DNA of 18,777 nucleotides from Candidatus Thalassarchaeaceae archaeon (GCA_030747475.1 JASLKO010000035.1:1-18777); one strand, 5' to 3'. Positions 1 to 9,464 are shown, counted from the stretch's first letter. The notes: generated from the letters alone by a model not told the origin. Translations and numbers: made by a program.

Positions 1-420
1 GTCGTCCCTCCAATGGGCCAAGTTGGATTTGCCGACGACCCACTAACTGAAAGTGCACTCCCATCTTCACTCATCAATGCAGAACTGACTATTTCCTGGA
101 ACGAAGATGATGTCTGGGTAGGTTTGATCACTGAAGAAGAATATGAAAAATGTCAACCAAGCAATGGAATGTCACAAACATGTATTGGAACCAATTCCGT
201 CACCTATGCGGCTGGAGGTCCAAATTCACTTGGAGATAAATCATTCACACACGAAATTACTGGAGGGGTGTATTATCCAGTAGACGGTGGACCAAGTTCA
301 GACATCGCTGGTTCAACAATTGATGTTGAATTCACCGTTCATGTGACGTTTGCTTGGCCAGTCATTACTTTCTTGGGTCTACTGGGCAGTGGACTGCTGG
401 TAATTGCGCAACGAATGTGA
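1..420 (+). CDS. C-terminal part of a membrane-anchored exported protein (5' end outside window)
   Basis: The reading frame is open from base 1 to the TGA at 418-420, so this is the 3' end of a longer gene; the internal ATG at 13 need not be its start. The visible ~139 residues are beta-type, Thr/Ser/Gly-rich and acidic, with two cysteines about 11 residues apart (KCQPSNGMSQTC) that could form a disulfide. A single hydrophobic segment (roughly WPVITFLGLLGSGLLVIA) lies at the very end, followed by only a few residues including an Arg. This is the layout of an extracytoplasmic domain held by a C-terminal membrane anchor. It lies 17 bases before the AK6 gene. I do not recognise the family. Confidence is high that it is coding and low for any function. 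Confidence 0.75.
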   Translation, partial: VVPPMGQVGFADDPLTESALPSSLINAELTISWNEDDVWVGLITEEEYEKCQPSNGMSQTCIGTNSVTYAAGGPNSLGDKSFTHEITGGVYYPVDGGPSSDIAGSTIDVEFTVHVTFAWPVITFLGLLGSGLLVIAQRM

Positions 421-437
421 AGAATTGATGTGGTGAA

Positions 438-953
438 ATGACTGGGTTCCGAATCGCAGTAACGGGTACACCAGGGGTTGGTAAAACTTCATTTTGTGCT
501 CAGGCAAAATGGACAGCCACCTGTGTCAAAATTCTTGCAGAAAAACACGATTGTATTGACCCGATTGATGAGGATGAATCTATGCCGATTGATATTGAAC
601 AATTGGTTGAGAAATTGAATTGGTCAGGTGATGACATACTACTTATCGACGGTCATCTTTCACATCTACTTCCTGTTGACGCAATTATCCTTCTTCGATG
701 TCATCCAGACACATTACGAAATCGATTGATTTCTAGAGAATATTCCGTTGAAAAAATCAATGAAAACATCGAGTGCGAATTGATTGGAGTCATTTCTGCT
801 GAATGCCAAGAATTACCCTGTCTTGAATTAGATTCGGACAATGGGCTTGAGGCCATGATTGCGGATGCTGAACGCTGGATAACAGATGGGTTCAAACCGC
901 ATAGACCAAACGAGCCTATCGATTGGATTGCCCAAATCCATGGAGATGATTGA
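438..953 (+). CDS. AK6/Fap7-type adenylate kinase (NTPase of small-subunit maturation)
   Basis: The 171-residue protein has a P-loop GTPGVGKTS at residues 10-18. It also has the family-typical block IDGHLSHLLPVD near residue 70, followed by a LRCHPDTLRNRLISREYSVEKINENIE stretch matching the LRCRPxxLxxRLxxRGYSxxKIxENxE pattern of archaeal and eukaryotic AK6 proteins. Members act as nucleoside monophosphate kinases/ATPases, and in eukaryotes and archaea they assist late 16S/18S rRNA maturation with uS11. Archaeal members are usually about 170-190 residues, so this one is complete. The ATG at 438 follows a GGTG at 432-435, close but usable. The stop codon abuts the ATG of the next gene, so the two are probably co-transcribed and translationally coupled. 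The family call is secure; its role in this organism is inferred. Confidence 0.9.
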   Translation: MTGFRIAVTGTPGVGKTSFCAQAKWTATCVKILAEKHDCIDPIDEDESMPIDIEQLVEKLNWSGDDILLIDGHLSHLLPVDAIILLRCHPDTLRNRLISREYSVEKINENIECELIGVISAECQELPCLELDSDNGLEAMIADAERWITDGFKPHRPNEPIDWIAQIHGDD

Positions 954-1628
954 ATGGCATTTGAAAAGGCGAGGGAAAGTCACACAAAAATGCTGAAACC
1001 ATTTGTCGATAGAATGTCAAGGGTTGATCCAGCTACGCTGACATGGATTAGTGTCATTTTTGCTGCTGGTTGCTGCTATCTATTGGCAACTGCAGGTAGA
1101 GATTCTGATGGTGGTTGGAGACTTATTGGAGCTTTCATTTTGCTATTCGTGGCCGCTGAATTGGATGCACTAGATGGCGCGGTCGCAAGGGCATATGGCA
1201 AGGTTTCAAAATATGGTGATTGGCTTGATCATACGATTGATAGAGTGGTTGATTTAGCCCTATTAATTGCCATTGGAATCAATGTTGCATGGATTTCTGT
1301 CCCTTGGCTAGGTTGGGCTGCCGCCACCATGACATTACTCGGATCTTACATGGGAACTCAGGCACAATCTGTAGGACTTGGGCGGAATTATGGTGGCTTC
1401 AGTAGAGCCGATCGGATGGTCACCACATTTGTCGGCATTTTTTTAGGTGTAATCATGGCATTTCAGGGTACTCAAGATATCGCCATTCCAGAGGCGATTG
1501 CCGATGTAATTGGGTTTGAAGGAATCAATGCACTAAGCGCTGTTTTGGTGATTTCATTGGCCGGAGGCATCTGGACATTCATCACACGTGCTGTATCTTC
1601 GAGGAAAGAACTTCTTGACGGCGAATAA
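954..1628 (+). CDS. CDP-alcohol phosphatidyltransferase (archaeal phospholipid head-group synthase)
   Basis: This is a 224-residue polytopic membrane protein. Residues 71-96 contain the full CDP-alcohol phosphotransferase signature D-x2-DG-x2-AR-x8-G-x3-D-x3-D (D71, D74, G75, A78, R79, G88, D92, D96), which binds the metal ions and the CDP moiety. Hydrophobic helices follow around residues 30-45, 56-70, 100-120, 120-135, 155-170 and 195-213. Archaeal homologues transfer a polar head group such as inositol phosphate or glycerol phosphate to CDP-archaeol, and are often next to an AK6-type kinase as here. The sequence alone does not fix the substrate; archaetidylinositol-phosphate synthase is the commonest archaeal assignment. 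The ATG at 954 directly follows the upstream stop, with GGAGATGA just before it as a ribosome binding site. Confidence 0.88.
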   Translation: MAFEKARESHTKMLKPFVDRMSRVDPATLTWISVIFAAGCCYLLATAGRDSDGGWRLIGAFILLFVAAELDALDGAVARAYGKVSKYGDWLDHTIDRVVDLALLIAIGINVAWISVPWLGWAAATMTLLGSYMGTQAQSVGLGRNYGGFSRADRMVTTFVGIFLGVIMAFQGTQDIAIPEAIADVIGFEGINALSAVLVISLAGGIWTFITRAVSSRKELLDGE

Positions 1629-1641
1629 GATGTACTAATCC

Positions 1642-1661
1642 AACCCGCCTATAGGCGGGTT
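1642..1661. terminator. Perfect 20-bp palindrome, probable terminator hairpin
   Basis: AACCCGCC at 1642-1649 and GGCGGGTT at 1654-1661 flank a TATA core. The RNA would fold into an 8-bp stem with a 4-nt loop and is followed by one more T. It lies 13 bases after the phosphatidyltransferase stop and about 55 bases before the next likely start, where a transcript end is expected. The T-tract is very short, so an operator for a dimeric regulator is an alternative, especially as the site is symmetric at DNA level. Confidence 0.5.
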
Positions 1662-1716
1662 TGAAGCCGTCAGACTCAAATGGGCCACAATGGCAGGGCG
1701 AAGCCGAGGCGAAGCC

Positions 1717-4700
1717 ATGCGTAAGACGAATTCTCGTGTTTCAATGCTATTGATTGCCATTTTGCTAGGGTCCCTAATCACTTGGGCACCACCGGTTGCT
1801 GCAGCGGGTGCAGGTTCTAGTCCCGATGAACATTTGCAAGCCCAAAGCATCACAGCAATGTTCGATAGTCAAACTGAATCAACCACTGTGTATTGGAGCA
1901 ATATCGTCACCAATGATTACCCGACAATGCAACAAATGCAAGAATCAAGATATTTGGTCTATCGACACAATGTACCACTAAATGATTCGGTGGTCCAAAA
2001 TCTCAACCCATGGGCCAATGTTTCAATGTGCCCATCTGTTGATGTTGGTACATGTTCAGGACGGACATTTCAACACACATATCCGCTACCAGCTGGAACC
2101 AATGGAACCTATTTCTACGCCATTGTGAGTTATTTCGAAAACAATGATGATGAGGATAGTACAAACGATTACGAGTATACACTCGGCAATACAACCTATT
2201 CACCAACATACGTTGGAAATTATGTTCATGGAGAAGCGAATCTCACCGAGGGCATCATTGAATTGACCAATGATATCACAGCACCATTCTTTGTTCAAGC
2301 CAATTATGTTGAATCGGCAGCGGCAACTGATATCAGTTGGGTTAACCTAAACACGATTGTACCTGATCGCCTACCTGAAGTTGGTGAAAGCGCATACGAA
2401 ATTTTGGTGTATCGACACACTGAACCGGCATTGAGGGCTACGTGGTCTACAATTGCAACTGAATTAATTGCACAATTGAGTGCAGGTGATACGACCTATC
2501 GATACATGGTTCCTACCGATACCGATGCGGATGTGTTTTACTCAGTGACATACTTGTACATGGGTTATGAAGATGTGCGATTTTTGGGTACAAACACACT
2601 GGCAAACTCGATTCACGAAGATAACGTTGCACCAGAGTCAGTTCAGGGCGTCACCGCTGAGTTCGTAGCTGAACCTTCGGGAGGCACTGGAAATACAACA
2701 ATTACTTGGTCAGATTTGGGAAGTGAAAGTGGAGAGACATATCGAATCTGGCGTTCTGGATCACCAATTAACAATACGGGCGCCCCTGGGGTTGAGCTAA
2801 TCGGCACTGCTGCGGACGAGGCTGAACAATATCAACACGAAGTAGAACGAGGGATGTTGGGTCTAGCTTACTACGCCGTCACAGCCGCAGATGTAAATGG
2901 AAATCACAACAATATCGTGGCGGAAAGTGCTGCTCTACAACTTGAAGATGCTATCGAAGAAGACACATTCACCCCATGGATTGCTGAACCAACAAACGTT
3001 TACGCAGAATACTTGGGTGGTGGACAAACTACAATCACTTGGACTGATCAATTGGGTGTTGAAGGTGAACAATATCACGTTTGGAGATCAATTGTACAAC
3101 TCTCCTCTACTTCCAATCTTGAAATCGTTGCTGAACTGGTGGCAACTGTACCCGATTCTGTAGAAACTGCAACGGTTTCTGTTGAGGATGACATCGATGC
3201 TCCCCGTTACTATTGTGTAACGAGTTTAGCGCGATACAGTCTGTCGTCAGATGTATACGAATCGCAAAATTTCATGCAGAACTGTTGGGGCCCAATCTAT
3301 GAAGATACATTGAGGCCATCACTTGCATTCATGCAAAATGCCGAGCAAACGAAACAGGGTGATCAGAAAATTGCCCTGTTGCAGTGGGTCAATGATTTGA
3401 ATGAAGTTGGAGAAACGTACCAAATTTGGATGAATGAAAATGATCCATTCAATGGCAATGAGGAAATTACGAGTGGAGATATTGCTCTTGAGGATGGTTG
3501 GGTTGCAATTCTTGACCCCATTCCTGATGATGGAATCAGCTCCTCTTTCACACGGGCAATCCCCCTCGAAGATGGTTTAGACCAGACCACATGGTATATT
3601 GTGACAACAACCGATCAATTTGGCAATATCAACACTCAGTATGCGATGGGTGCCAATGCTCAAGCAGTTATCGAAGATACTACATCCCCTGAAATTACAA
3701 TTGAAATCGAAAATGAAGAAGGTGAAGTGGTTGATTCTCTTCGCGCCGGTGAGTACAAGATGTACATTTACTCGAACGAACCTCTGATGGAATATCCAAT
3801 TGTAAATATTCGAACCTCAGATTATGAAGAAGATGAATTTGGAGTGCCCGTTGAAGGGTTTGCATTTACAGAACAAACCTCAACTGTTAGAGCAAGTCCA
3901 TTTGGTCAGGACAATGCATGGAGGTTCCAATTTGAAGTCACCGATGATTTGGATACTTCATCCATTCAGGCAATCATCGAAATCCGCGATAATGCTGAGA
4001 ATGTTGTAATCCATGATGTTACAGATTGGGCGATTGATGCCAAAGATCCAACGCTTGAAGTCTATGCCCCTAGTCAAGAAAGTCTGTATCTATACGGTGA
4101 AGCGATTCACGTATATGGAGCGGTTAGCGACGATGTCGGTATTGCTTCAGTTGAAGCAAAATTCCGCTATTATGATACTGGTATTCAGAGGGAGACTGAA
4201 TGGACTGCAATGACTGATTTAACAAGCCATTCAACCAGCCCGAATACATTCGTATTCTCCATGTGGGAACCTGCAGCTACATTCCATGATGTAGGGAAAA
4301 ACCAACGTGTTACAATCCGAGTTACAGATACTTCTGGAAATCAACAAGAATGGTATACACAATTTACAGTAGACAATTGTGTTCGAACCTTCATCAATTA
4401 CGATGATGCTTGTGAAGGCAACTCGAAGGCTGTTGAACCTGAAGTTGAAATTGAAGCAGAAGCTGAAAGCTACTTTGATGGCCCTTACCTGATAATTTAC
4501 GTTCTTGCTGCAGCCAATGTTGCTCTTCTACTACTCACAATGATGAGCGTATTATTGAATTCACCTGATCGTAAGAAGAAGAAGTCTGAAGAAGACGATG
4601 ATGATGATTGGATGCGTGAATTCATGGGTGGTGGCGATTCAGATGCTGGTTCCCCTGATGATGTTCGTAATGATATGGCATCACTCTCTGAAGATTCCAC

Positions 4701-4929
4701 TGAAAGAACTGATGAAGAAGATCCATTTGCTAAATCCGAAGGACGCGATCGAAAGCGACGAACCAAGAAGACTAAGTCTGAAAAGGTCGAAGAGGTCGAA
4801 GAAAACGATGATGATGAATTTGATGATGATGACTTCGAGGACGAGGATGATGATTGGGATGATGATTCCGGACCAAAGAAGAAAGCCGTTCGAAAGACCG
4901 TCAAGCGCAAGGCCGTTCGAAGGAAGTAA
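1717..4929 (+). CDS. Large secreted FN3-like repeat protein with C-terminal membrane anchor and highly charged tail
   Basis: I chose ATG 1717 because GAGG at 1706-1709 sits 7 bases upstream and the product starts with a textbook signal peptide (MRKTNSRVS, then a hydrophobic stretch ending near VAAAG). An in-frame ATG at 1690 has no such site. The 1070-residue product has about five tandem domains of roughly 110-140 residues. They are recognisable by the repeated strand pair T-x-I-T-W-x-D...GExYxIWRS and by D-x-x-x-P linkers, consistent with fibronectin-III/Ig-like folds; Ig-like beta sequence follows to about residue 910. One membrane helix lies at about residues 923-948. The roughly 120-residue cytoplasmic tail has long Asp/Glu runs and ends in a Lys/Arg-rich segment (KKKAVRKTVKRKAVRRK). 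It is probably a surface or adhesion protein. No enzymatic motif is visible. The next gene starts 23 bases downstream, suggesting one unit. Confidence 0.8.
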   Translation: MRKTNSRVSMLLIAILLGSLITWAPPVAAAGAGSSPDEHLQAQSITAMFDSQTESTTVYWSNIVTNDYPTMQQMQESRYLVYRHNVPLNDSVVQNLNPWANVSMCPSVDVGTCSGRTFQHTYPLPAGTNGTYFYAIVSYFENNDDEDSTNDYEYTLGNTTYSPTYVGNYVHGEANLTEGIIELTNDITAPFFVQANYVESAAATDISWVNLNTIVPDRLPEVGESAYEILVYRHTEPALRATWSTIATELIAQLSAGDTTYRYMVPTDTDADVFYSVTYLYMGYEDVRFLGTNTLANSIHEDNVAPESVQGVTAEFVAEPSGGTGNTTITWSDLGSESGETYRIWRSGSPINNTGAPGVELIGTAADEAEQYQHEVERGMLGLAYYAVTAADVNGNHNNIVAESAALQLEDAIEEDTFTPWIAEPTNVYAEYLGGGQTTITWTDQLGVEGEQYHVWRSIVQLSSTSNLEIVAELVATVPDSVETATVSVEDDIDAPRYYCVTSLARYSLSSDVYESQNFMQNCWGPIYEDTLRPSLAFMQNAEQTKQGDQKIALLQWVNDLNEVGETYQIWMNENDPFNGNEEITSGDIALEDGWVAILDPIPDDGISSSFTRAIPLEDGLDQTTWYIVTTTDQFGNINTQYAMGANAQAVIEDTTSPEITIEIENEEGEVVDSLRAGEYKMYIYSNEPLMEYPIVNIRTSDYEEDEFGVPVEGFAFTEQTSTVRASPFGQDNAWRFQFEVTDDLDTSSIQAIIEIRDNAENVVIHDVTDWAIDAKDPTLEVYAPSQESLYLYGEAIHVYGAVSDDVGIASVEAKFRYYDTGIQRETEWTAMTDLTSHSTSPNTFVFSMWEPAATFHDVGKNQRVTIRVTDTSGNQQEWYTQFTVDNCVRTFINYDDACEGNSKAVEPEVEIEAEAESYFDGPYLIIYVLAAANVALLLLTMMSVLLNSPDRKKKKSEEDDDDDWMREFMGGGDSDAGSPDDVRNDMASLSEDSTERTDEEDPFAKSEGRDRKRRTKKTKSEKVEEVEENDDDEFDDDDFEDEDDDWDDDSGPKKKAVRKTVKRKAVRRK

Positions 4930-4952
4930 GGCCTGGTGGTCTACTGTTCGGA

Positions 4953-5741
4953 ATGGGCGACCCTGCAACGGTCATCGACCAATATCGACGCTATGTCCAA
5001 GATGGACGAATGGAAATTAGTGAGGTCATGGCCTCCGAATTGAGCGATTTGTTATTGGCAAAAAAAGGCAAGACACTTGCCGAGCAAGGACATTTGGTGA
5101 CAGCATTACGTGATTTGGCTAAAATTCAGGAAATGAGAGAAAAATGGCCAGAAAGTAAAGCCGCAGGTGCCATGTTAGGCAAGGCTCGCAAAAAATATGG
5201 AAAACTTCTCCGGTCCAATGGGATGCAAAGTGAAGCAAATACGGTCTTCAGAGCAGAAGGAGATGATGAAGTTCAACGCGGGCGCGTGCGCGCGCGCGAG
5301 GGGGCACTCAAATCTGCACTGTCTCATTGGAAGCGAGCACGAAAGGTGCAACCCCAACTCATCGAAGCCTATTGGAGACCATTGGAAGCACATGAACAAA
5401 TTAAATCGACACTGAAAGGAGCCAATAAAGTCGGCATTGCTCTGGCCAAGGTTCTGACTTCAGTGGGACCGGTGAATAGGGTAGGGGAATCTTTTCAATT
5501 ACAACCAAATGATTCCGAAGCACAACCTTTGAATTCATTGCTAAATGATATCGGGCGCTGGTTGAAACCCGAGATGGGTCTTCCAGCCAAAGCGTCTGTT
5601 GCATTGGATTCTGCAAAGAGAGAATTGGAACGACAAATCGTTTCAATTGAAGCAGGGGAACAAGCGGCGAATGCAAAACTGCAAGCTGCAATCGATACGT
5701 TGCAACCTACAGTTGATTACCACGAATATTCACGCGGTTGA
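4953..5741 (+). CDS. Helical repeat (TPR-like) cytoplasmic protein of unknown function
   Basis: The 262-residue protein is predicted mostly alpha-helical, with no signal peptide or membrane segment. Its first half has short helix pairs resembling degenerate tetratricopeptide repeats: alternating small and large residues, and stretches such as KYGKLLRSNGMQSEANTVFRAEGD and GALKSALSHWKRARKVQPQLIEAYWRPLEAHEQ. The second half ends in a heptad-like helix (ALDSAKRELERQIVSIEAGEQAANAKLQAAIDTL) that could form a coiled coil. It follows the surface-protein gene by 23 bases. A role as cytoplasmic partner of that protein's charged tail is possible but purely contextual. The start ATG 4953 has only a distant GGTGG. 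Codons around 5282-5298 form a CG-alternating tract encoding RVRARE. I do not recognise a named family. Confidence 0.65.
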   Translation: MGDPATVIDQYRRYVQDGRMEISEVMASELSDLLLAKKGKTLAEQGHLVTALRDLAKIQEMREKWPESKAAGAMLGKARKKYGKLLRSNGMQSEANTVFRAEGDDEVQRGRVRAREGALKSALSHWKRARKVQPQLIEAYWRPLEAHEQIKSTLKGANKVGIALAKVLTSVGPVNRVGESFQLQPNDSEAQPLNSLLNDIGRWLKPEMGLPAKASVALDSAKRELERQIVSIEAGEQAANAKLQAAIDTLQPTVDYHEYSRG

Positions 5742-5750
5742 ATCGATTGA

Positions 5751-8700
5751 TCATTCCTTGCCTAGATAGGTCAACCATTGACGACAAGAGGGGCACCAGG
5801 TCCAACGATTCCCATTGTTCACGGTTTCGTGTGCTTGGCCACCACATGTGGTACAAGGTGCATGGGTTCCTGGCGATTCAGATTCTATAATTGCAGATGA
5901 ACCACTGGAGCGTCGCATGAAAAGTAATCCCAATACCAATGCTGAAAGCAATGCAATGATGATGACCGACCATGCAATTGGGGAAAGGCCTTCGCTGGAT
6001 GATGTATCACCCGCAGGTGAACAACCCTTCTCAGTACAGGCCCATTGACCTCCACTGGGTCCAACTACACAGGTGCAATCGTTGCAGCCATCTCCGGCGG
6101 GGCGTGTTTCGCCCTCAACACATGTGGGCTCTGGTTCCGGCTCAGGTTCTTCTTCCGATTCAATTTCATACGTGAAATTACTCCAGTATTCCAATTGCTG
6201 TCCATCATTTGAGGTGGAAATTAGGCGTAGCGTCAACCGATCATCATTTTCACCACGCGAACGCTCAAACATGTCATTGAATGGATTTTGATCGGGTTCA
6301 TTTTCAGTCCACCAAGCAATTGCACCAGGTGGTTCAATATTCAGTAATAGATGTTCCATGCCCTCTGTAGAATTCCAACTCAAGCCATAGATTGAGATAT
6401 AATCTGTACTTTCAATTGTGGATTTCCAATCTATTGAAATTGTCCAACTTTCATTGCTTCCAATTCCATTCAAATTGAGTTGGGCAGGTAAGTCGAAATC
6501 CATAGCCTCATCACAACGAGTGGAATCTTCAGGATGATTGTCAATTGTCAGACCCGTGTCTGATGCTGTTGGACATCCATCACCATCTAAATCAGACCAG
6601 GCCATTGGATCTAGGAAAAATGCGTCGCCCTCCTCGATTCTTAGGCCGTCCATATCAAGAATAAATGTGTAAATATCACCCCAACCATCTCCATCTGTAT
6701 CCTGATGCTGTTGCGGATTTGTTGGGAAGGCATCTCCCACTTGATTTGTACGTAGGCCATTCATATCTAGGCTATACGAATAATTGTCACCAATGCCATC
6801 GCCATCTTGATCCCTCCATTGAGCTGAATCGTCAGGCAAAGCATCACCACTTTCGTTGATTCGTAAACCAGTTACCGAATTGAAATCAAAATAATATTGA
6901 TCACCAAAACCATCACCATCGTTGTCACACCATTGATTTGGATTAAACTGCCAAGCATCACCAAAACCAGCCCCAAGAATGCAGGCTGGCCAATTTTCAT
7001 CTGCATCTGACCATTCGTCTCCATCTGAGTCAGGGCAACCACCACGATCAATGGAGGATGTACCCCACGTTGTTGGACATCCATCTCCACCTGCTCCTGG
7101 AGCGTTATTGTCTCCAAATCCATCTCCATCGCTATCTAGCGATTGCAACGGGTTTAGTGGGAATGCATCGTTGTCATCAATCACACCATCACCATCTGAA
7201 TCAGGAATCAGAATCCACCATGATGACGTATGGTTGGCTACGATTAGACCACCTGAGTGATCCATTAAGAATCCACGAGGAATCCCTTGTAATGACCATG
7301 TGGCGAGTTGTGTCATATTGAGGCCATCAAATAGTTCCAATTGGCCTGATGAACTATCGGATGCATCTCCACTTGCAACAATCAGGAATGAACCGCCGGT
7401 AAATCCAGCGCCAAAGCCCTCATCAGTAAATTGGAACGAAATCATCTGTTGACCATTATCGGCATCCCAAACGATGGCCTGACCATCCCAACCAACACTC
7501 ATGAAGGCGTGGAGTTCTTGATGCCAAGAAATCACACCTGTATAATTTGAATGCGAATACTGAACGCCATTGTCGGTCCACAATGTGGGGTCTGGGTCAT
7601 CGGTCATCCATAGTCGAATGGAGCCATCCTGTGCTGAGCTGGCCAACCAAACACCATCTGGACTGAATTCCATGGTCCAATATTCTGTAGCATAACTCCA
7701 ACCCGTTACTTCTGACATTTGATCTAAATCAAGAATGGAAACCTTGCTAGCAGCACCGGTTGTGGTATAGTTCTGTGTCCATGAAATCGCGAGAAGATTT
7801 TCCACCGGATGGATATCAATTCTCCCAAATGCTTCCATGGAGGGGTGGTTTTGCCCTATTCTCCATGTCCACAATTCTTTGCCATCATCTCCACAAGCAA
7901 CAATCGCCCCATCTGAAAACCCAACGACAAAAATTTCCTCACGCAATACGATGCTCTTGGCAAATGGGTATTCACCGATTGGCTGATCGAAATCAGGATG
8001 GAAACATTGGCGAGTGATGGCACCACTACGATAATCACGAATTGTCGCCACCCCATTTGATTCAGCAAATGCAACAAATGGATCTGCGGGGTGGAGTTCG
8101 ATTTCTCGAAGATAATCTGGGCTCAATCGAAGATCAATGGTTAGATGTAAATTTGTATCTATTGCATGTATTTCGATTGCGCCATCCTTTCCAGAGGTTG
8201 CATATCTGAGTCCTTGATCATCTATGGCGATTGCAGTGACATCTGATGGATACGGTTTGTTGTTCCAAACCGTTCCATGCCAACCATAGTCTGACAAAAT
8301 ACCGCCGGCAGCATCCATCATCAACAATCGACCTGGATTGTGTAATCCTACGGCAACTGCAGAACCATCAGGTGCCCAACGAACTGCGGATACATTTTGT
8401 GGAACTGGTGTGTACCAGTTGATGTTCCCACCATCATGGAAGAAATCGGTCACAACTCCTTCAGTGGGACGATTATATGCAATTGTGTAAGTTTGTCCTT
8501 GTGGTGAGAAATCAATGGCCCATGCCATCGCTTCACCTCCCGCAACGTTCCTTGTCCAAGTCTGGGATAGTGAAGGCCCCTGGACATCCCAACCTGTGAC
8601 TGTGTCGTGAAACATTCCAGTGCCCGTTGCCTGAACTCGATTTAGAGAGGCAACAAATGTTCCATTGGGGGCAATCGCACAATCTGTGCCCCAATCATTG

Positions 8701-9335
8701 GTGTACACATGGCCATTGTCAGGAGATGTACCATCGATGAAAAATTGGGCATTGGCGACGACCACTTCGCCCCCGATATTCGGATCGTGAATTTGACCAC
8801 AAAAAGTCAGGCGGCTGCGATCGTGCGTGATGTCCAAACCCCACAATGAACCATCGTAATTACCTGTGAGGTCTGCTGTCCAAAGGCCGGTTCGTGATGT
8901 GGTTGAATTCATCGGCCACAACGTGCCTTGATCGATAATTTCGAAACTATACCAACGTGCACCGCTATCTGCAGTTAGGACATGGCTATCATCCAACCAT
9001 ATGACATCAACCAACGGATTGGTGTTTGGAGCATGGAATATGACTCTTCCATCTGTACTGTTCCAAACCGTAAGCAATTTAGTGGAAATGTCAACTGCAG
9101 CAATCATCGAACCATCCGGTGAAAAATCGACTTCCCATAGCATCCCTGTTGGCTGAGGTTGCCATAGTTGTGGACTCCAACCTGATTGCCAAATTGGTTG
9201 ATTTGTTTGACTCCAAGATTGCTGCTGATTGGTTGGAACTGATGATACAACTGGTTCATCTTGAAGAGTTGAAACTGTTCCCGACCAAGTGCATAGCAGG
9301 AGTATGAAAATGACCCACAATGCACGCGCGCGCAT
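5751..9335 (-). CDS. Giant secreted WD40-like propeller / calcium-repeat / pacifastin-like protein with membrane anchor and cytoplasmic zinc ribbon
   Basis: The 1194-residue protein starts with a signal peptide (MRARALWVIFILLLCTWSG). Residues ~60-680 carry at least eight WD40/YVTN-like blades, with repeated motifs such as VDFSPDGSMIAAVD, IDFSPQGQTYTIAYN, VRWAPDGSAVAVG, MEFSPDGVWLASSAQDGSIRLW and VGWDGQAIVWD. Residues ~712-920 contain six or more DxDGDGxxD loops typical of thrombospondin-type-3 / dockerin-like calcium repeats. A beta-rich domain follows. Residues ~1057-1098 have the spacing C-x11-C-N-D-C-T-C-...-C-T-E-K-G-C, closely matching the pacifastin protease-inhibitor signature. A membrane helix lies at ~1117-1140. 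The last ~35 residues form a zinc ribbon (CTTCGG ... CPSCRQW) that should be cytoplasmic. Large calcium-repeat surface proteins are common in Marine Group II archaea. The function is unknown. The stop faces the convergent gene ending at 5741. Confidence 0.82.
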   Translation of the reverse strand: MRARALWVIFILLLCTWSGTVSTLQDEPVVSSVPTNQQQSWSQTNQPIWQSGWSPQLWQPQPTGMLWEVDFSPDGSMIAAVDISTKLLTVWNSTDGRVIFHAPNTNPLVDVIWLDDSHVLTADSGARWYSFEIIDQGTLWPMNSTTSRTGLWTADLTGNYDGSLWGLDITHDRSRLTFCGQIHDPNIGGEVVVANAQFFIDGTSPDNGHVYTNDWGTDCAIAPNGTFVASLNRVQATGTGMFHDTVTGWDVQGPSLSQTWTRNVAGGEAMAWAIDFSPQGQTYTIAYNRPTEGVVTDFFHDGGNINWYTPVPQNVSAVRWAPDGSAVAVGLHNPGRLLMMDAAGGILSDYGWHGTVWNNKPYPSDVTAIAIDDQGLRYATSGKDGAIEIHAIDTNLHLTIDLRLSPDYLREIELHPADPFVAFAESNGVATIRDYRSGAITRQCFHPDFDQPIGEYPFAKSIVLREEIFVVGFSDGAIVACGDDGKELWTWRIGQNHPSMEAFGRIDIHPVENLLAISWTQNYTTTGAASKVSILDLDQMSEVTGWSYATEYWTMEFSPDGVWLASSAQDGSIRLWMTDDPDPTLWTDNGVQYSHSNYTGVISWHQELHAFMSVGWDGQAIVWDADNGQQMISFQFTDEGFGAGFTGGSFLIVASGDASDSSSGQLELFDGLNMTQLATWSLQGIPRGFLMDHSGGLIVANHTSSWWILIPDSDGDGVIDDNDAFPLNPLQSLDSDGDGFGDNNAPGAGGDGCPTTWGTSSIDRGGCPDSDGDEWSDADENWPACILGAGFGDAWQFNPNQWCDNDGDGFGDQYYFDFNSVTGLRINESGDALPDDSAQWRDQDGDGIGDNYSYSLDMNGLRTNQVGDAFPTNPQQHQDTDGDGWGDIYTFILDMDGLRIEEGDAFFLDPMAWSDLDGDGCPTASDTGLTIDNHPEDSTRCDEAMDFDLPAQLNLNGIGSNESWTISIDWKSTIESTDYISIYGLSWNSTEGMEHLLLNIEPPGAIAWWTENEPDQNPFNDMFERSRGENDDRLTLRLISTSNDGQQLEYWSNFTYEIESEEEPEPEPEPTCVEGETRPAGDGCNDCTCVVGPSGGQWACTEKGCSPAGDTSSSEGLSPIAWSVIIIALLSALVLGLLFMRRSSGSSAIIESESPGTHAPCTTCGGQAHETVNNGNRWTWCPSCRQWLTYLGKE

Positions 9336-9464
9336 AATCGGGCTAAAATGACATCAAACATGAGCCTTCCCTTATCTTGATTAAGACTGCAAATAACCTA
9401 CTGCGAACTGGTCCTCGGTATTTTTCAGGGGGTCGAGAAAACGCATTTTCAATTCATTTTCAAG

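Noticed and set aside
4497..4910. A 137-codon minus-strand ORF rich in Ser runs, plus other long frames opposite the surface-protein tail
   Set aside because: It is the complement of GAT/GAA repeats encoding Asp/Glu runs; the product is Ser/Phe low complexity with no start site or domain, so it is a shadow.
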